From Pseudomonas sp. GV085 (lineage in GTDB: Bacteria > Pseudomonadota > Gammaproteobacteria > Pseudomonadales > Pseudomonadaceae): a stretch of 64,000 nucleotides of DNA. Positions within the stretch are counted from its first letter, which is position 1. The number at the start of each line of letters is the position of its first letter. This document shows positions 27,216 to 38,466 of this stretch, piece after piece. The position numbers and the translations under genes were made by a program. The DNA lies in the NCBI RefSeq assembly GCF_003050925.1, contig NZ_QAOV01000007.1, positions 124,001 through 188,000 on the forward strand, written 5' to 3'. The notes below the pieces were generated by a model that had not been told where the DNA came from, made no database searches, and saw only the letters and a program-made list of their open reading frames with translations.

Positions 27216-27564
27216 ATGGCCAAAATTACCATCAAAGAACTCGAGTCGCTGACCGCTGAAGATGCCGGCCGAATCCTCAGGGAGGATGGCAATCTGGCCG
27301 GTCGAATTTCGGTGCGTAAGGACGGCGTGTCGGTCAGTTTTTTCTATCGGTATCGGTGGAGCGAGCAGAACAAAGAGTACGCCTGCGGAACCTGGCCGCG
27401 CAAATCCCTGACGGACATCCGCAAGGCCCGCAACCAGGCTCGAGCCCTCATCGATGAGCAGATCAATCCCAACGAACACAAGAAAACCGCCAAGGCACAG
27501 GCGTATGCCGCGGCTAACGTAGAGGCTGAACAACTAAAAACGACGAAGGTACAAACGCTGACCG
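27216..27564 (+). pseudogene. N-terminal fragment of a tyrosine integrase (DUF4102 arm)
   Basis: About 116 codons: MAKITIKELESLTAEDAGRI, GRISVRKDGVSVSFFYRYRW, CGTWPRKSLTDIRKARNQAR, the arm-binding N-terminal domain of P4-like phage/island integrases. The core-binding and catalytic domains are lost: near 27565 the sequence switches to an unrelated chemoreceptor frame. It lies 160 bp from the tRNA-Pro half-site, the normal place for an island integrase. A catalytic-domain piece of a similar integrase stands at 43641-43844. Confidence 0.75.
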
Positions 27565-27813
27565 TCCATTGCCGGCGAGCGCCTGAGCAGCGTGACCCTA
27601 CGCATCGGCGAAATCGACGGCATGAACCAGTCGATGGCCACCGCCACCGAGGAGCAAACCGCCGTGGTTGACTCGATCAACATGGACATCAGCGAGATCA
27701 ACACACTGAATCTGCAAGGCATGGAAATTTTTCAATCGACCTTGTGGGCCTGCTCAGACCTTGAGCAGCAGGTCGCGCGCCTGAAGCAATTGGTTGGCAG
27801 TTTCCGCATCTAA
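27565..27813 (+). pseudogene. C-terminal tail of a methyl-accepting chemotaxis protein
   Basis: The frame reads IAGERLSSVTLRIGEIDGMN, QSMATATEEQTAVVDSINMD, then DLEQQVARLKQLVGSFRI and a stop. This is the last ~80 residues of a Pseudomonas methyl-accepting chemotaxis protein signalling domain. It has no start or receptor part and is joined directly to the integrase fragment, marking a recombination junction at about 27565. Confidence 0.8.
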
Positions 27814-28006
27814 GCCTCATGCGCCAGAAGAACCGGCGCGCAACAACCGCTGCGGCGCAATCCAGGCTCGCGCCATCGAGGATAAAAACTCGAATTCAAA
27901 ACCCATCGATATCAGGATCGTATCAACCGCTCGTACAGAGGACACAGCAGGTGATCTGCCAGTTTAGAAAGCCTGAACCGCAAAACTGCACAAGTCCCTG
28001 TAGCCG

Positions 28007-29200
28007 CTACGCTTCCATTTTCGCCTGCAGGCTACCCACCGCTGGAGAGTGGGTTGGCTCACAAGCTTGGTGAATGGTGGTCTTGCGGTATTTCAACATG
28101 CCGCCACTGCGCTCATTGAAGTAGGCCGTGATCTCGCCAACAATGGCCAGGGCCACGCTCGCCGGGGTATCGCCCCCCAAATCCAACCCAATCGGATAAT
28201 GAAACCCGGGCACAACTTCTCGCAAACGGGCCGATGCGCCCATCTCATCAAGCAGTCGTTCTGTTCGCTCTCGAGGACCCAACTGCCCGACATAGGCAGG
28301 TGAACATTGCAAAACGTTTTCCAACCAATGCCGATCCTGTCGGAAGCTGTGGGTCATGATCACCACTGCGGCACCGTCGACAGCACTGGATAAGTCAAAA
28401 GGCTCGTCGATAGGCGCAACAATGACCTGGCTTGCTCCAGGGAATCGTTCCGGGCGAGCAAAGTGCGCACGCCCGTCCACCACCGTTACATGCCAGTTCA
28501 AAACCCTGGCGAACCGCACCAAAGGCTGGGCGTCATGACCCGCGCCAAAGATCATCAGTCGGCGCTGTGGCGCGATGTATTCAAGAAAGACCTCGACTTC
28601 ATCGGCTTCGCTTCCGTAAATCATCAACTGAGATTTCTTGCGCGCAAGGGTACTGCGCAAATCACCCTGCAGGGTGTGTTGAAGCGCTTGGCAGTGGATG
28701 CCCTCACACTCGTTCATAAAGGCGTTCAGTCCCATTCGAGCACCGACTCGCACACGGGCTGTCCGACCCGCCGAAATGACCGTTGCCAGTGCTGCCGGTT
28801 GGCCGGTGGCCTTCACCCGTTGCAGCACATCGAGCAACAGACTCGGCTTGCCGGCATCATGGCGTTCCAGGAGTACATGCACGGTACCGTTGCAGCCCAG
28901 TCCAAACGTCAACGCCGCGTCTTCATCATCGGCGCCCCCATCTTCCTGGGCTGCAGTACTGTAACGACGAACCACTGCCCCGCCGGACTCGGTTAACCAC
29001 CAGGCCTTCCTGGCCAATTCCTGTTCCAGACAACCACCGCTTATAGTTCCGACTGTCTGGCCAAAAAGCGGAATCAGCATCCTCGCACCCGGACGCCGAT
29101 AGGCCGAGCCCTCGACCTTGACGACCGTGGCGAGTACAGCATCGATCTTTGTGCTGTTGGCTTGACCCAATGCATCGAGCAAGGCGTACAAATCAGACAT
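28007..29200 (-). CDS. XdhC/CoxI-family molybdenum cofactor insertion protein
   Basis: 397 residues from the ATG at 29200 (GGGAGAG upstream; a GTG at 29206 also opens the frame). N-terminal XdhC-CoxI domain with GSAYRRPGARMLI and TISGGCLEQEL (the conserved cysteine), then the C-terminal Rossmann part LMIFGAGHDAQPLVRFAR. Such proteins deliver sulfurated Mo-cofactor to xanthine-oxidase-family enzymes. Its neighbour NicB is one, so it probably matures nicotinate dehydrogenase. A partial, slightly diverged copy lies at 43083-43584. Confidence 0.88.
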   Translation of the reverse strand: MSDLYALLDALGQANSTKIDAVLATVVKVEGSAYRRPGARMLIPLFGQTVGTISGGCLEQELARKAWWLTESGGAVVRRYSTAAQEDGGADDEDAALTFGLGCNGTVHVLLERHDAGKPSLLLDVLQRVKATGQPAALATVISAGRTARVRVGARMGLNAFMNECEGIHCQALQHTLQGDLRSTLARKKSQLMIYGSEADEVEVFLEYIAPQRRLMIFGAGHDAQPLVRFARVLNWHVTVVDGRAHFARPERFPGASQVIVAPIDEPFDLSSAVDGAAVVIMTHSFRQDRHWLENVLQCSPAYVGQLGPRERTERLLDEMGASARLREVVPGFHYPIGLDLGGDTPASVALAIVGEITAYFNERSGGMLKYRKTTIHQACEPTHSPAVGSLQAKMEA

Positions 29201-29514
29201 GGCCACTCTCCCGGGTCAAATTCAGTTGATTTCTGCGCATCGTCTTCAAGTGATCGGCCCCTCGTTTGCGGGGAAAACAGCGTTGCCAACAACCCGACGA
29301 ACGCAGTGAACGGGAGTACTATTCATTCCCTTGCATTCGTCGAAGAACAATGCGACATCGATCTGATGCATACGGTGTACGAGAAACCCCGGGGCGCCCA
29401 AAGAACCCCTTTGGCCGGAGTGCCCAGTTCAGAGATCGGTGGCGCACTACCACGGAATGTCAGGTCATTTCCCAGCCATAAATATCGCTACGCATAATCG
29501 TCAAGGGCAACAGC
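29201..29514. promoter_or_regulatory. Divergent gap between xdhC and nicS
   Basis: 314 bp with no credible gene. It should contain the promoters of xdhC (left) and nicS (right). No copy of the ATGAAGT-N4-ACTTCAT palindrome found before nicA is visible here, and I see no other clear repeat. Confidence 0.45.
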
Positions 29515-30165
29515 GTGAACAAAAAAACAGGTATCAGAGCCCAGCAGGCCGACCAGACCAAGGCTCGTATTCTCAAGGCCGCGGTCAAGGTCTTCACCCG
29601 TGATGGTTATGCGGGCGGGCGGATCGAACAGATTTCCAGTGAAGCCGAGTCCAATGACCGGATGATCTATTACTATTTCGGCAGCAAGGAAAACCTCTTT
29701 GTACGGGTGCTTGAGCACACTTATGAAGCATTCAACCAAGCCGAAAGCATGCTACGCCCGGACCTTTCGAACCCCGTGCAGGCCCTGCGTGATCGGGTAG
29801 CATTCGTCTGGCATTACTACGTTAAGCATCCGGAATTCGTCGCTATCCTCAATATCGAAAACCTGCACGAGGGCACGCACGCCAGGCAGTCCAGTGAGCT
29901 TCGTCGCTTGTCCGGCACCACGCTGGGCGTGATCACACCGATCATCGAAGCGGGTCAGCGGCAGGGGGTGTTTCGCCAGGACATCGACATCAATCACGTC
30001 TACTTGATGATCGCCTCACTCTGCTACTTCTATAACTCCAACCGGCACACCCTCACCTCATTTTTGGGTCAAGACCTGGCGGATCAAGTCCAGCAGCAGG
30101 ACTGGCTGGCGTTCATCAGCGATCTGGTGGTGCGCGGCGTGCTGACACTGCCTGCGTCTCAGTGA
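29515..30165 (+). CDS. nicS: NicS, TetR-family regulator of nicotinate dehydrogenase genes
   Basis: 216 residues, GTG start with AAGGG upstream. TetR helix-turn-helix: TKARILKAAVKVFTRDGYAG, GRIEQISSEAESNDRMIYYY, FGSKENLFVRVLEHTY. The rest is a helical ligand domain. In P. putida KT2440 NicS represses nicAB and is relieved by nicotinate or 6-hydroxynicotinate. Position next to nicBA supports the same role, with the palindromes upstream of nicA as likely operators. It ends 8 bp from the convergent nicB stop. Confidence 0.8.
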   Translation: MNKKTGIRAQQADQTKARILKAAVKVFTRDGYAGGRIEQISSEAESNDRMIYYYFGSKENLFVRVLEHTYEAFNQAESMLRPDLSNPVQALRDRVAFVWHYYVKHPEFVAILNIENLHEGTHARQSSELRRLSGTTLGVITPIIEAGQRQGVFRQDIDINHVYLMIASLCYFYNSNRHTLTSFLGQDLADQVQQQDWLAFISDLVVRGVLTLPASQ

Positions 30166-30173
30166 CTCTCTGA

Positions 30174-33100
30174 TCAATGAGTTCCGGGATTGGCCCGCAA
30201 GTGCGCGACCTTCTGCTCCAGCCCTTGCCACGCAGGTTCCGCTGAGGCGAAGCGATTGCGCAGGTATGCCGTCAGTTCGGCGATCTGCCTGTTGGACAGG
30301 CTGTCCTTGAAGCCTGGCATATAACCAAGGTCCGGCGTTGCCGGGTTGGAGATGCCTTGCAAAATGACCTTCAGCAGGTTGTCTGGCAGCGTACTGTGAA
30401 GGTTGGTATTAGTCGCCAACGAGGGACTGACACCAAACAGTTTCGGCCCAAGACCATCGGCGTGACAGCCTTGGCAGGAACCTTCAAACACCCGCCGACC
30501 ATTGCTCAACGACACTGCGGTGACACTGGGTTGCGCTACGGTTTGTGTGCTTGAGCGAGTCTGTGCTTGCGCCGTGCCATCGAGCGACGCGAGGTACACC
30601 GCCATCGCCCGTATGTCTGCTTTGGGCAGCTTCGCCAATTCGTTAACCACTGGCCCCATGGGGCCCGCCGCGACACCGTGGGCATCGGAATAACCACTGC
30701 TCAGGTAGGTGAACAATTGATCTTCAGTCCACGGCGTAGGCGATTTGGATAAGCCATTGAGCGCAGGGGCTTCCCAGCCATCGACCATGCCGCCCGCCAG
30801 GAAATTCTTACCGCCCTTCTCCGCGCCCATCAGGTTGCGCGGTGAATGACAGGCCGCGCAGTGACCCAACCCATTGACCAGGTAGGCGCCGCGATTCCAC
30901 TGCTCGCTGCGTTGCGACTGCACCTGGATTTCACCCTTGCGCAGGAACAACGCGTTCCAACCCGCCATCAGCGGCCGCATATTGAATGGGAACTGCATGT
31001 CGTTGACCTTGGCTGGCTGGCTCACCGGGGCCTGTGACATCAAGTACGCGTACAGCGCCTGCATATCGGCGTCGTTGATATTCCTGAAGGCAGTGTAAGG
31101 AAATGCCGGATACAGATTCTTGCCATCGCGACTGATGCCATCGCGCATGGCCCGTTCGAACGCGGAATAGGACCAACTGCCAATCCCGGTTTTCGGGTCA
31201 GGTGTGATGTTGCTGCTGTACAGCGTTCCGAAAGGCGTCTGCATTGCCAACCCGCCCGCATTGGTCGCGCCGCCTGGCGCTGTGTGGCACACCGCACAAT
31301 CGCCGACTGCCGCCAGCAAACGCCCTCGCTCCAGCGTCGCCGCAGACCAGGTGCCCGCGCTGGGTGGCGTGATCGGTGCGATTTCCGCACGCCAGGGCAA
31401 AGCCGTGGCAGCCACGCCAAGTATCGCGCCGAACGCTGCGAACAATGAGCCAAACAACCATTTCGAGCGCTTGGCCTTTGGCGAATCAGGGGGATTGGCA
31501 TTCGCTTCGTCCGCCGAGCCTTTGAGCGCGGCCAGCACACGCTCAGCGGTGATCGGTAGTTCACGAAAGCGAATCCCGGTGGCGTCGTAGATCGCATTGG
31601 CTATCGCTGCCGCGCTCGGCACTGCCGCCGACTCACCCGCCCCCATGGGTGCTTCGTTCTGGCGCGGCATCATCAGCACATCGATTTGCGGCACCTGGGG
31701 GAATGTCAGGATCGGGTAACTGCCCCATTCCTTGCTGGCAACGGCGGACTCTTCAAAGGTCACGCGCTCCTTGAGCACGCGACTGGTGGACTGAATCACA
31801 TTGCCGTGAATCTGATGCTGAACACCGGCCGGATTGATCATCATCCCTGCGTCATGACCGATCACTACGCGAGTGACTGACACTTCGCCGCTGCGCTTGT
31901 CCACCGCCACGTCCGCGACCCACGCCGCCCACGCCGCGCCGAAGCCTGGAAATTTGCTGTGAATGTAACGGGCATAGGCAAAACCCCGGCCACGAAGGAT
32001 GTTGTCTTGTTCCGGGATTTGCATCGGCTGCGTACGCGGCGTCCATTCGGCGCGGGCAGCCGTGGCCTTGACCAGATCCGAGGCGCGCTCATCATTCAGA
32101 TAACGCAAGCGGTATTCGACAGGGTCGACGCCCGCGGCAAAGGCCAATTCATCGATATACGACTCATGGGCGAAAGTATTGGGCAGCGCCGACACGCCCC
32201 GCATCCACGAAGCCCGGACAATGGGTGCCATGTCATTTACGCTCACGCGCATGTGTTCAAAATCATACGGAGGGATCGAAGTGCGGTCGCCCATTTCGAA
32301 CATCGCCGCTACCGGTTCGACACGCCCTGTCAGCAGCAGTGCCAGGGTCGGCGCACCGTTGGACGGGTAGCTGGTCTGGAAATCGTAACCGGCCACCCCG
32401 CCATCGACATTGATGCCTCCATCGACCTCCATCAGTTGCGCCGTGCCCTTGGGCTCCCATACGTGCTCTTGCTCGCGGGTCAGTTGCACCCGTACCGGCA
32501 CGCCGACGGCGCGGGACAGTAACACCGCATCGGCGCAGACGTCGTCGGCGCAATTACGCCCGTAACAACCTGCCGCTTCCATGCGGATGATCTCGATCCG
32601 CTCTTCCGGGTACTCTAACAACCATGCCAGGTCAGCGCGCAGCAAGTGCGGATTTTGTGTGCCCGACCAGACGCGAATGCCATCCTCTTGATAGTCCGCC
32701 AGCCCACAGGAAGGGCCGATGGAGGCGTGAAGCTGATACGGCCACAGGTAGGTGCGGGCCATGCGCTCGCTGGCCTGCTCCAGCGCTTGATCAACATTGC
32801 CCTTGTCCAGCACGACGCGCTGCACCCGGGGGTTGTCGCGAATGGCCTGCGCGATGTCATCCATGTTCGGCAGTTTGTGGTTCCAGGCTTTCCAGGTGAC
32901 TTTCAGTGCCTGGGCGGCTTTCGCGGCCTGCTCTTCACGCAGGGCGACCACGCCGACAAAATCGCGAATCACCACCACCTGGACGATGCCGGGAATGTGC
33001 GCGATGGAGGACTCGTCCACCTCCAGCAGGCTGTTGCCGACAAAATCGCCGCTGTCGAGCCCGGCATAAGGCGGGCGAATCACCCGGCCATGCAGCATGT

Positions 33101-33749
33101 CCGGCAGCCGCATGTCATGCACGTAGGTCAGCTCGCCGGTGGCTTTACCGGGAATGTCCACCCGCGCTGCGCCCTTGCCCACCAGCCGATAATCTTCCAG
33201 ACGCTTGAGCGGCGCATCGCCGGAAATCGTCAACTGGTCACGCTCGCCCTCCACCAGTTCGGCAAACGTGAGCTGGCGACCGTCTTCGCTGCTAACTACC
33301 CCGCTGTTTATCCGTAAGGTGTCAGCCGCAACGGCAAAACGCCGGGCCGCCCGTGCCAGCAAAAATCGCCGGGCTTCAGCCGCCGCGTTACGCAAGGGGA
33401 TGGCCGAAATCTGGATGGTCGCACTGGCGATGGTTGCGCCCTGGTTCGGCGCGCTATCGGTATCGCCAAGGACCATACAGACTTGATCCAGCGCCAGGTC
33501 CAGCTCTTCGGCGACGATTTGTGCCAGCGAAGTACGGATCCCGGTGCCCAGATCCACGTGGCCGTTGAACCCATAGACCTTGCCGTCGTCGTTGACCGCA
33601 ATGAACAACGCCAGCTCCTGGGGTTTGATCACGGGTACGCCACCTTTGGCCACAGGACCGGACGGTGGCTGGATCTGATCGACGATCAACAAGACGCCGG
33701 ACTTGGTCAACAGCTGAGCACGGGTGAGCGTTGCATGGGTCATGGTCAT
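30174..33749 (-). CDS. nicB: NicB, nicotinate dehydrogenase large subunit with cytochrome c domains
   Basis: About 1191 residues (KT2440 NicB is 1187). The N-terminal two thirds form the molybdopterin-binding domain of the xanthine oxidase family, e.g. GHVDLGTGIRTSLAQIVAEE, GQNP-like GTQNPHLL and MGAGESAAVPSAAAIANAIY. After a transmembrane helix near residue 800 (LFGSLFAAFGAILGVAATAL) there are three haem c sites: CAVCH, CAACH and CQGCH. It hydroxylates nicotinate to 6-hydroxynicotinate and passes electrons through NicA to the haems and the respiratory chain. The ATG at 33749 lies 8 bp after the nicA stop; 33743 is an alternative. Confidence 0.95.
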   Translation of the reverse strand: MTMTHATLTRAQLLTKSGVLLIVDQIQPPSGPVAKGGVPVIKPQELALFIAVNDDGKVYGFNGHVDLGTGIRTSLAQIVAEELDLALDQVCMVLGDTDSAPNQGATIASATIQISAIPLRNAAAEARRFLLARAARRFAVAADTLRINSGVVSSEDGRQLTFAELVEGERDQLTISGDAPLKRLEDYRLVGKGAARVDIPGKATGELTYVHDMRLPDMLHGRVIRPPYAGLDSGDFVGNSLLEVDESSIAHIPGIVQVVVIRDFVGVVALREEQAAKAAQALKVTWKAWNHKLPNMDDIAQAIRDNPRVQRVVLDKGNVDQALEQASERMARTYLWPYQLHASIGPSCGLADYQEDGIRVWSGTQNPHLLRADLAWLLEYPEERIEIIRMEAAGCYGRNCADDVCADAVLLSRAVGVPVRVQLTREQEHVWEPKGTAQLMEVDGGINVDGGVAGYDFQTSYPSNGAPTLALLLTGRVEPVAAMFEMGDRTSIPPYDFEHMRVSVNDMAPIVRASWMRGVSALPNTFAHESYIDELAFAAGVDPVEYRLRYLNDERASDLVKATAARAEWTPRTQPMQIPEQDNILRGRGFAYARYIHSKFPGFGAAWAAWVADVAVDKRSGEVSVTRVVIGHDAGMMINPAGVQHQIHGNVIQSTSRVLKERVTFEESAVASKEWGSYPILTFPQVPQIDVLMMPRQNEAPMGAGESAAVPSAAAIANAIYDATGIRFRELPITAERVLAALKGSADEANANPPDSPKAKRSKWLFGSLFAAFGAILGVAATALPWRAEIAPITPPSAGTWSAATLERGRLLAAVGDCAVCHTAPGGATNAGGLAMQTPFGTLYSSNITPDPKTGIGSWSYSAFERAMRDGISRDGKNLYPAFPYTAFRNINDADMQALYAYLMSQAPVSQPAKVNDMQFPFNMRPLMAGWNALFLRKGEIQVQSQRSEQWNRGAYLVNGLGHCAACHSPRNLMGAEKGGKNFLAGGMVDGWEAPALNGLSKSPTPWTEDQLFTYLSSGYSDAHGVAAGPMGPVVNELAKLPKADIRAMAVYLASLDGTAQAQTRSSTQTVAQPSVTAVSLSNGRRVFEGSCQGCHADGLGPKLFGVSPSLATNTNLHSTLPDNLLKVILQGISNPATPDLGYMPGFKDSLSNRQIAELTAYLRNRFASAEPAWQGLEQKVAHLRANPGTH

Positions 33750-33757
33750 CAATCCGT

Positions 33758-34246
33758 TCAAGACTTTTGACGGGCGGCACGCAGTACCGCACGAAGAATT
33801 TCGATATGGGTGCCACAGCGGCAGAGATTGGCCGACAGTTCGTTGCGAATCTGCGCCTCGCTGGGGTGCGGATTGCGGTCGAGCAAGGCCTTGGCCGTCA
33901 TGATCATGCCGTTCATGCAGTAGCCACACTGCGCCGCCTGCTCCTCAATGAAAGCCTGCTGCACCGGGTGCGGGTGCTCACGGGTGCCGATGCCTTCGAG
34001 GGTGGTGATTTCCCGGCCTTCGGCGCCGGACAACGGGAACACACACGCCCGCGCCGCAACACCATCGATGATCACCGTGCAGGCACCGCACTCGCCCAGG
34101 CCACAACCGTATTTCGGGCCGTTGAGCTGTAAATCGTTACGCAGTACCAGTAACAGCGGCGTGTCGGCCATGGCAGAGACCGTAGTGGTCTGGCCATTGA
34201 CTCGCAGCGTCACGGTCTTTTCCGGCACTAGTGCTTGCTCACTCAT
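33758..34246 (-). CDS. nicA: NicA, nicotinate dehydrogenase 2Fe-2S subunit
   Basis: 162 residues with two 2Fe-2S clusters: plant-type CGLGECGACTV (N-terminal domain) and QCGYCMNGM with NLCRCGTH (C-terminal helical domain). This small subunit moves electrons from the Mo site of NicB to its haem domains. GGAGTG precedes the ATG. Together with nicB it forms an operon controlled by NicS through the palindromes at 34297-34314 and 34442-34459. Confidence 0.95.
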   Translation of the reverse strand: MSEQALVPEKTVTLRVNGQTTTVSAMADTPLLLVLRNDLQLNGPKYGCGLGECGACTVIIDGVAARACVFPLSGAEGREITTLEGIGTREHPHPVQQAFIEEQAAQCGYCMNGMIMTAKALLDRNPHPSEAQIRNELSANLCRCGTHIEILRAVLRAARQKS

Positions 34247-34296
34247 GTCGCACTCCCTGGGTGTTACCGCCCGCTCTCTTGAGGTGCGGCTTTTTT

Positions 34297-34314
34297 ATGA
34301 AGTAACCACTACAT
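34297..34314. promoter_or_regulatory. Imperfect palindromic operator upstream of nicA (candidate NicS site 1)
   Basis: ATGAAGTAACCACTACAT: arms ATGAAGT and ACTACAT around a 4-bp spacer, one mismatch from perfect symmetry. It lies 51 bp upstream of the nicA start and shares its arm with the perfect site 145 bp further out. Assignment to NicS is inference from gene context. Confidence 0.6.
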
Positions 34315-34441
34315 GAAAAAGGCGTGACCGGGGCCGCGAGTGCATACTGCGCAGGTCGAGCGCAGTGCCATTGCGGGTGCTGGAGTTTGAAGAGGGGGAT
34401 GGTTACCCGACTCTTCACGTTACCCCTGACTACATTTTTTA

Positions 34442-34459
34442 ATGAAGTGCCTACTTCAT
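34442..34459. promoter_or_regulatory. Perfect palindromic operator between nicR and nicA (candidate NicS site 2)
   Basis: ATGAAGTGCCTACTTCAT: 7-bp arms ATGAAGT/ACTTCAT with a 4-bp spacer, the typical geometry of a TetR-family operator. It stands between the nicR stop and the nicA start. Confidence 0.65.
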
Positions 34460-34501
34460 GAATCAGAGGCAAGAAGAATGCCAGGGGCGGCTTGTCACTG
34501 G

Positions 34502-34981
34502 TTAATCGTCGACGTCATCGATCATTTTGCGCAGCAGATACAGGATCGCGACGCGCTCGGCCGGGTTGAGGTTACCCATGGTCAGTTCGCTGACGCGGGC
34601 AGCATGAGGCACGGTGTCACGCACTAATTGATGGCCACTGTCGGACAGGCCAACGATGACTTTGCGCCGATCTTGAGGGTCTGGCTCCAGGGTGATCAGG
34701 TCGCGCGCCTTGAGCCGCTCGACGATGCCTCGAATGGTTGCCTGATCCACCGCAGTGGCCTTGACCAGCTCGGTCAATGAGCTCGGCCCGCCATCACGCA
34801 CGGCGCACAGCGTGATGAACTGCACGGCGGTCAGCTGCGAATCGTCGACGTTCTGCTGGAAGATCGCCATATTGCGCTGGTAAGCCTTGCGCAGCAAATG
34901 ACCGACCTGCTCGGAAAAGGCATAGGGAGCGGTTGTTTGTGGGGTGTTGTCTGTCGTATCCGGCACGGCGGGCTCTATCAA
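34502..34981 (-). CDS. nicR: NicR, MarR-family repressor of the lower nicotinate pathway
   Basis: 159 residues. MarR winged helix: FITLCAVRDGGPSSLTELVK, ATAVDQATIRGIVERLKARD, then the wing DPQDRRKVIVGLSD. In KT2440 NicR represses nicX and nicCDEFTP and responds to 6-hydroxynicotinate. The 21-bp inverted repeat pair in the nicX-nicC gap is its likely target here. Confidence 0.88.
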   Translation of the reverse strand: MIEPAVPDTTDNTPQTTAPYAFSEQVGHLLRKAYQRNMAIFQQNVDDSQLTAVQFITLCAVRDGGPSSLTELVKATAVDQATIRGIVERLKARDLITLEPDPQDRRKVIVGLSDSGHQLVRDTVPHAARVSELTMGNLNPAERVAILYLLRKMIDDVDD

Positions 34982-35072
34982 AAAAAAGTAAGTGGCGTTT
35001 ACATTAACCTGCGAGGGGGATCAAGGTAACTCAATCGTGGTGGGTCACTGTCCCGTGCCCCCCTCTTTTATA

Positions 35073-36125
35073 TCACCGCGCGATAGAGGCCTGCGGCGCT
35101 ACCACATCACCACCCAGGACCACCGCCTGATCATCGAGGTAGATATCGCAATGGCGTAGCGGGATGTCCAGGTGACACGGGGTTTTTCGGGTACCGCCAA
35201 CCTCAGTATTGGGCCCGGTGGAGAACAGGAAGTTACCGTAGAACGCCCGGGCATCCATGCACATGCCGTCGTTTTTGTCATGCAAGCCCATGGCGGTCCA
35301 CTGCGCACGCGGCTGCAAACCCCAGCCGATATGGGAGATGCCGTACACCTCGGGGTCGTTGAAGTACTTCATGTAATCGCGTAGGTATTCGGCCTCGAAG
35401 CCACCATGGATCGAGGTAATGAATCCCTTTTCGACTTCCAGGGTGATCTTCTCTCGCGAGTAATTCTTGAACGGCAACAGGATATCGCCGACGTCGATCA
35501 CCAGTACGCCCTCGGCGGTTTCCTCGTTTGGCCAGGAGAATAGAAAACCGCTGGGCCAGTGATCCCAACGCCCCGGCTCATCGGCAAAACCGTACTCGGT
35601 GACCGCAGGGTATTGCCCGAGCAACGCCTTGAAATCACTGCCGGCCCTGGACTTCACGTGGATCGAGCGCGCCTGCTTCAGCAGCTTCTCGGCCGCCATC
35701 ACCCGCTCTTTGTCCGCCAGCGTAGGCAGCATCCGCGCCAGCACTTCCGGTGGTTCGACCGCCAGCAGTATGCGCGTCCCGGTCTTGAGGATCTGCTCCT
35801 GCTCCGGCGAGTGCAGCAACATCATGGTGTCGACCACAAGGTCCGCCGCTTCCAGCGCCCGTTGCGCGGCGATATTGCCGGTCAGCGCGGTGTCGCCGCA
35901 GTAAGCGGTCATGTCATTGCCCATGGCCATAGGGTGATTGAATGACGGCAACTCGACCGCATAGACCTTGGCCCCAAGACGCTGCGCCGCGTCCATGGCC
36001 GCCCGCACGGTACGCGAGTCGGAGTAGTGGCTTTTCAGTACCGCGACGCTTTGAGTCGAGTCCACTTTCGACAGTTTCAACACGTGTTCAAACATCTGGG
36101 TCAGTTCGCAATCGCTTACCGGCAT
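35073..36125 (-). CDS. nicX: NicX, 2,5-dihydroxypyridine 5,6-dioxygenase
   Basis: 350 residues from the ATG at 36125 (AGAGGAAG upstream), exactly the KT2440 length. The known Fe(II) ligands are at their expected numbers: His265 (SHIGWGL) and His318/Asp320 (PCHLDIP). It opens the ring of 2,5-dihydroxypyridine to N-formylmaleamate using O2 and non-haem iron. Transcribed divergently from nicC; the 347-bp gap between them holds the paired operators. Confidence 0.95.
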   Translation of the reverse strand: MPVSDCELTQMFEHVLKLSKVDSTQSVAVLKSHYSDSRTVRAAMDAAQRLGAKVYAVELPSFNHPMAMGNDMTAYCGDTALTGNIAAQRALEAADLVVDTMMLLHSPEQEQILKTGTRILLAVEPPEVLARMLPTLADKERVMAAEKLLKQARSIHVKSRAGSDFKALLGQYPAVTEYGFADEPGRWDHWPSGFLFSWPNEETAEGVLVIDVGDILLPFKNYSREKITLEVEKGFITSIHGGFEAEYLRDYMKYFNDPEVYGISHIGWGLQPRAQWTAMGLHDKNDGMCMDARAFYGNFLFSTGPNTEVGGTRKTPCHLDIPLRHCDIYLDDQAVVLGGDVVAPQASIAR

Positions 36126-36213
36126 GTCTTGTCTTCCTCTTAACCTGTTGAGTTCGTTCGACGCCTCGCACCCTGCGCACCAAAGCAAGGCGGCGAGCTT
36201 GGCACCTGCACGA

Positions 36214-36234
36214 ATTTGAAGTGTATACGCTATT
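36214..36234 (+). promoter_or_regulatory. NicR-type operator on the nicX side
   Basis: A 21-bp element with core GAAGTGTATACGCTATT (GTATAC is itself palindromic). It is repeated perfectly in inverted orientation at 36391-36411. It lies 89 bp upstream of the nicX start codon. Confidence 0.8.
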
Positions 36235-36352
36235 TATTAACGATAAAACATTAAATTGACGGACGCCTGAAGAGAAAGGCCGAAACGTTACAAAGCAACA
36301 CAACCCCACTAAATAATGGTTACTTAGCGTTACGCGCGCCATTTATCGCTGA

Positions 36353-38436
<2,084 letters not shown>

Positions 38437-38466
38437 ATTCAACGCACGTTGCAAAGGAGACAGCTT

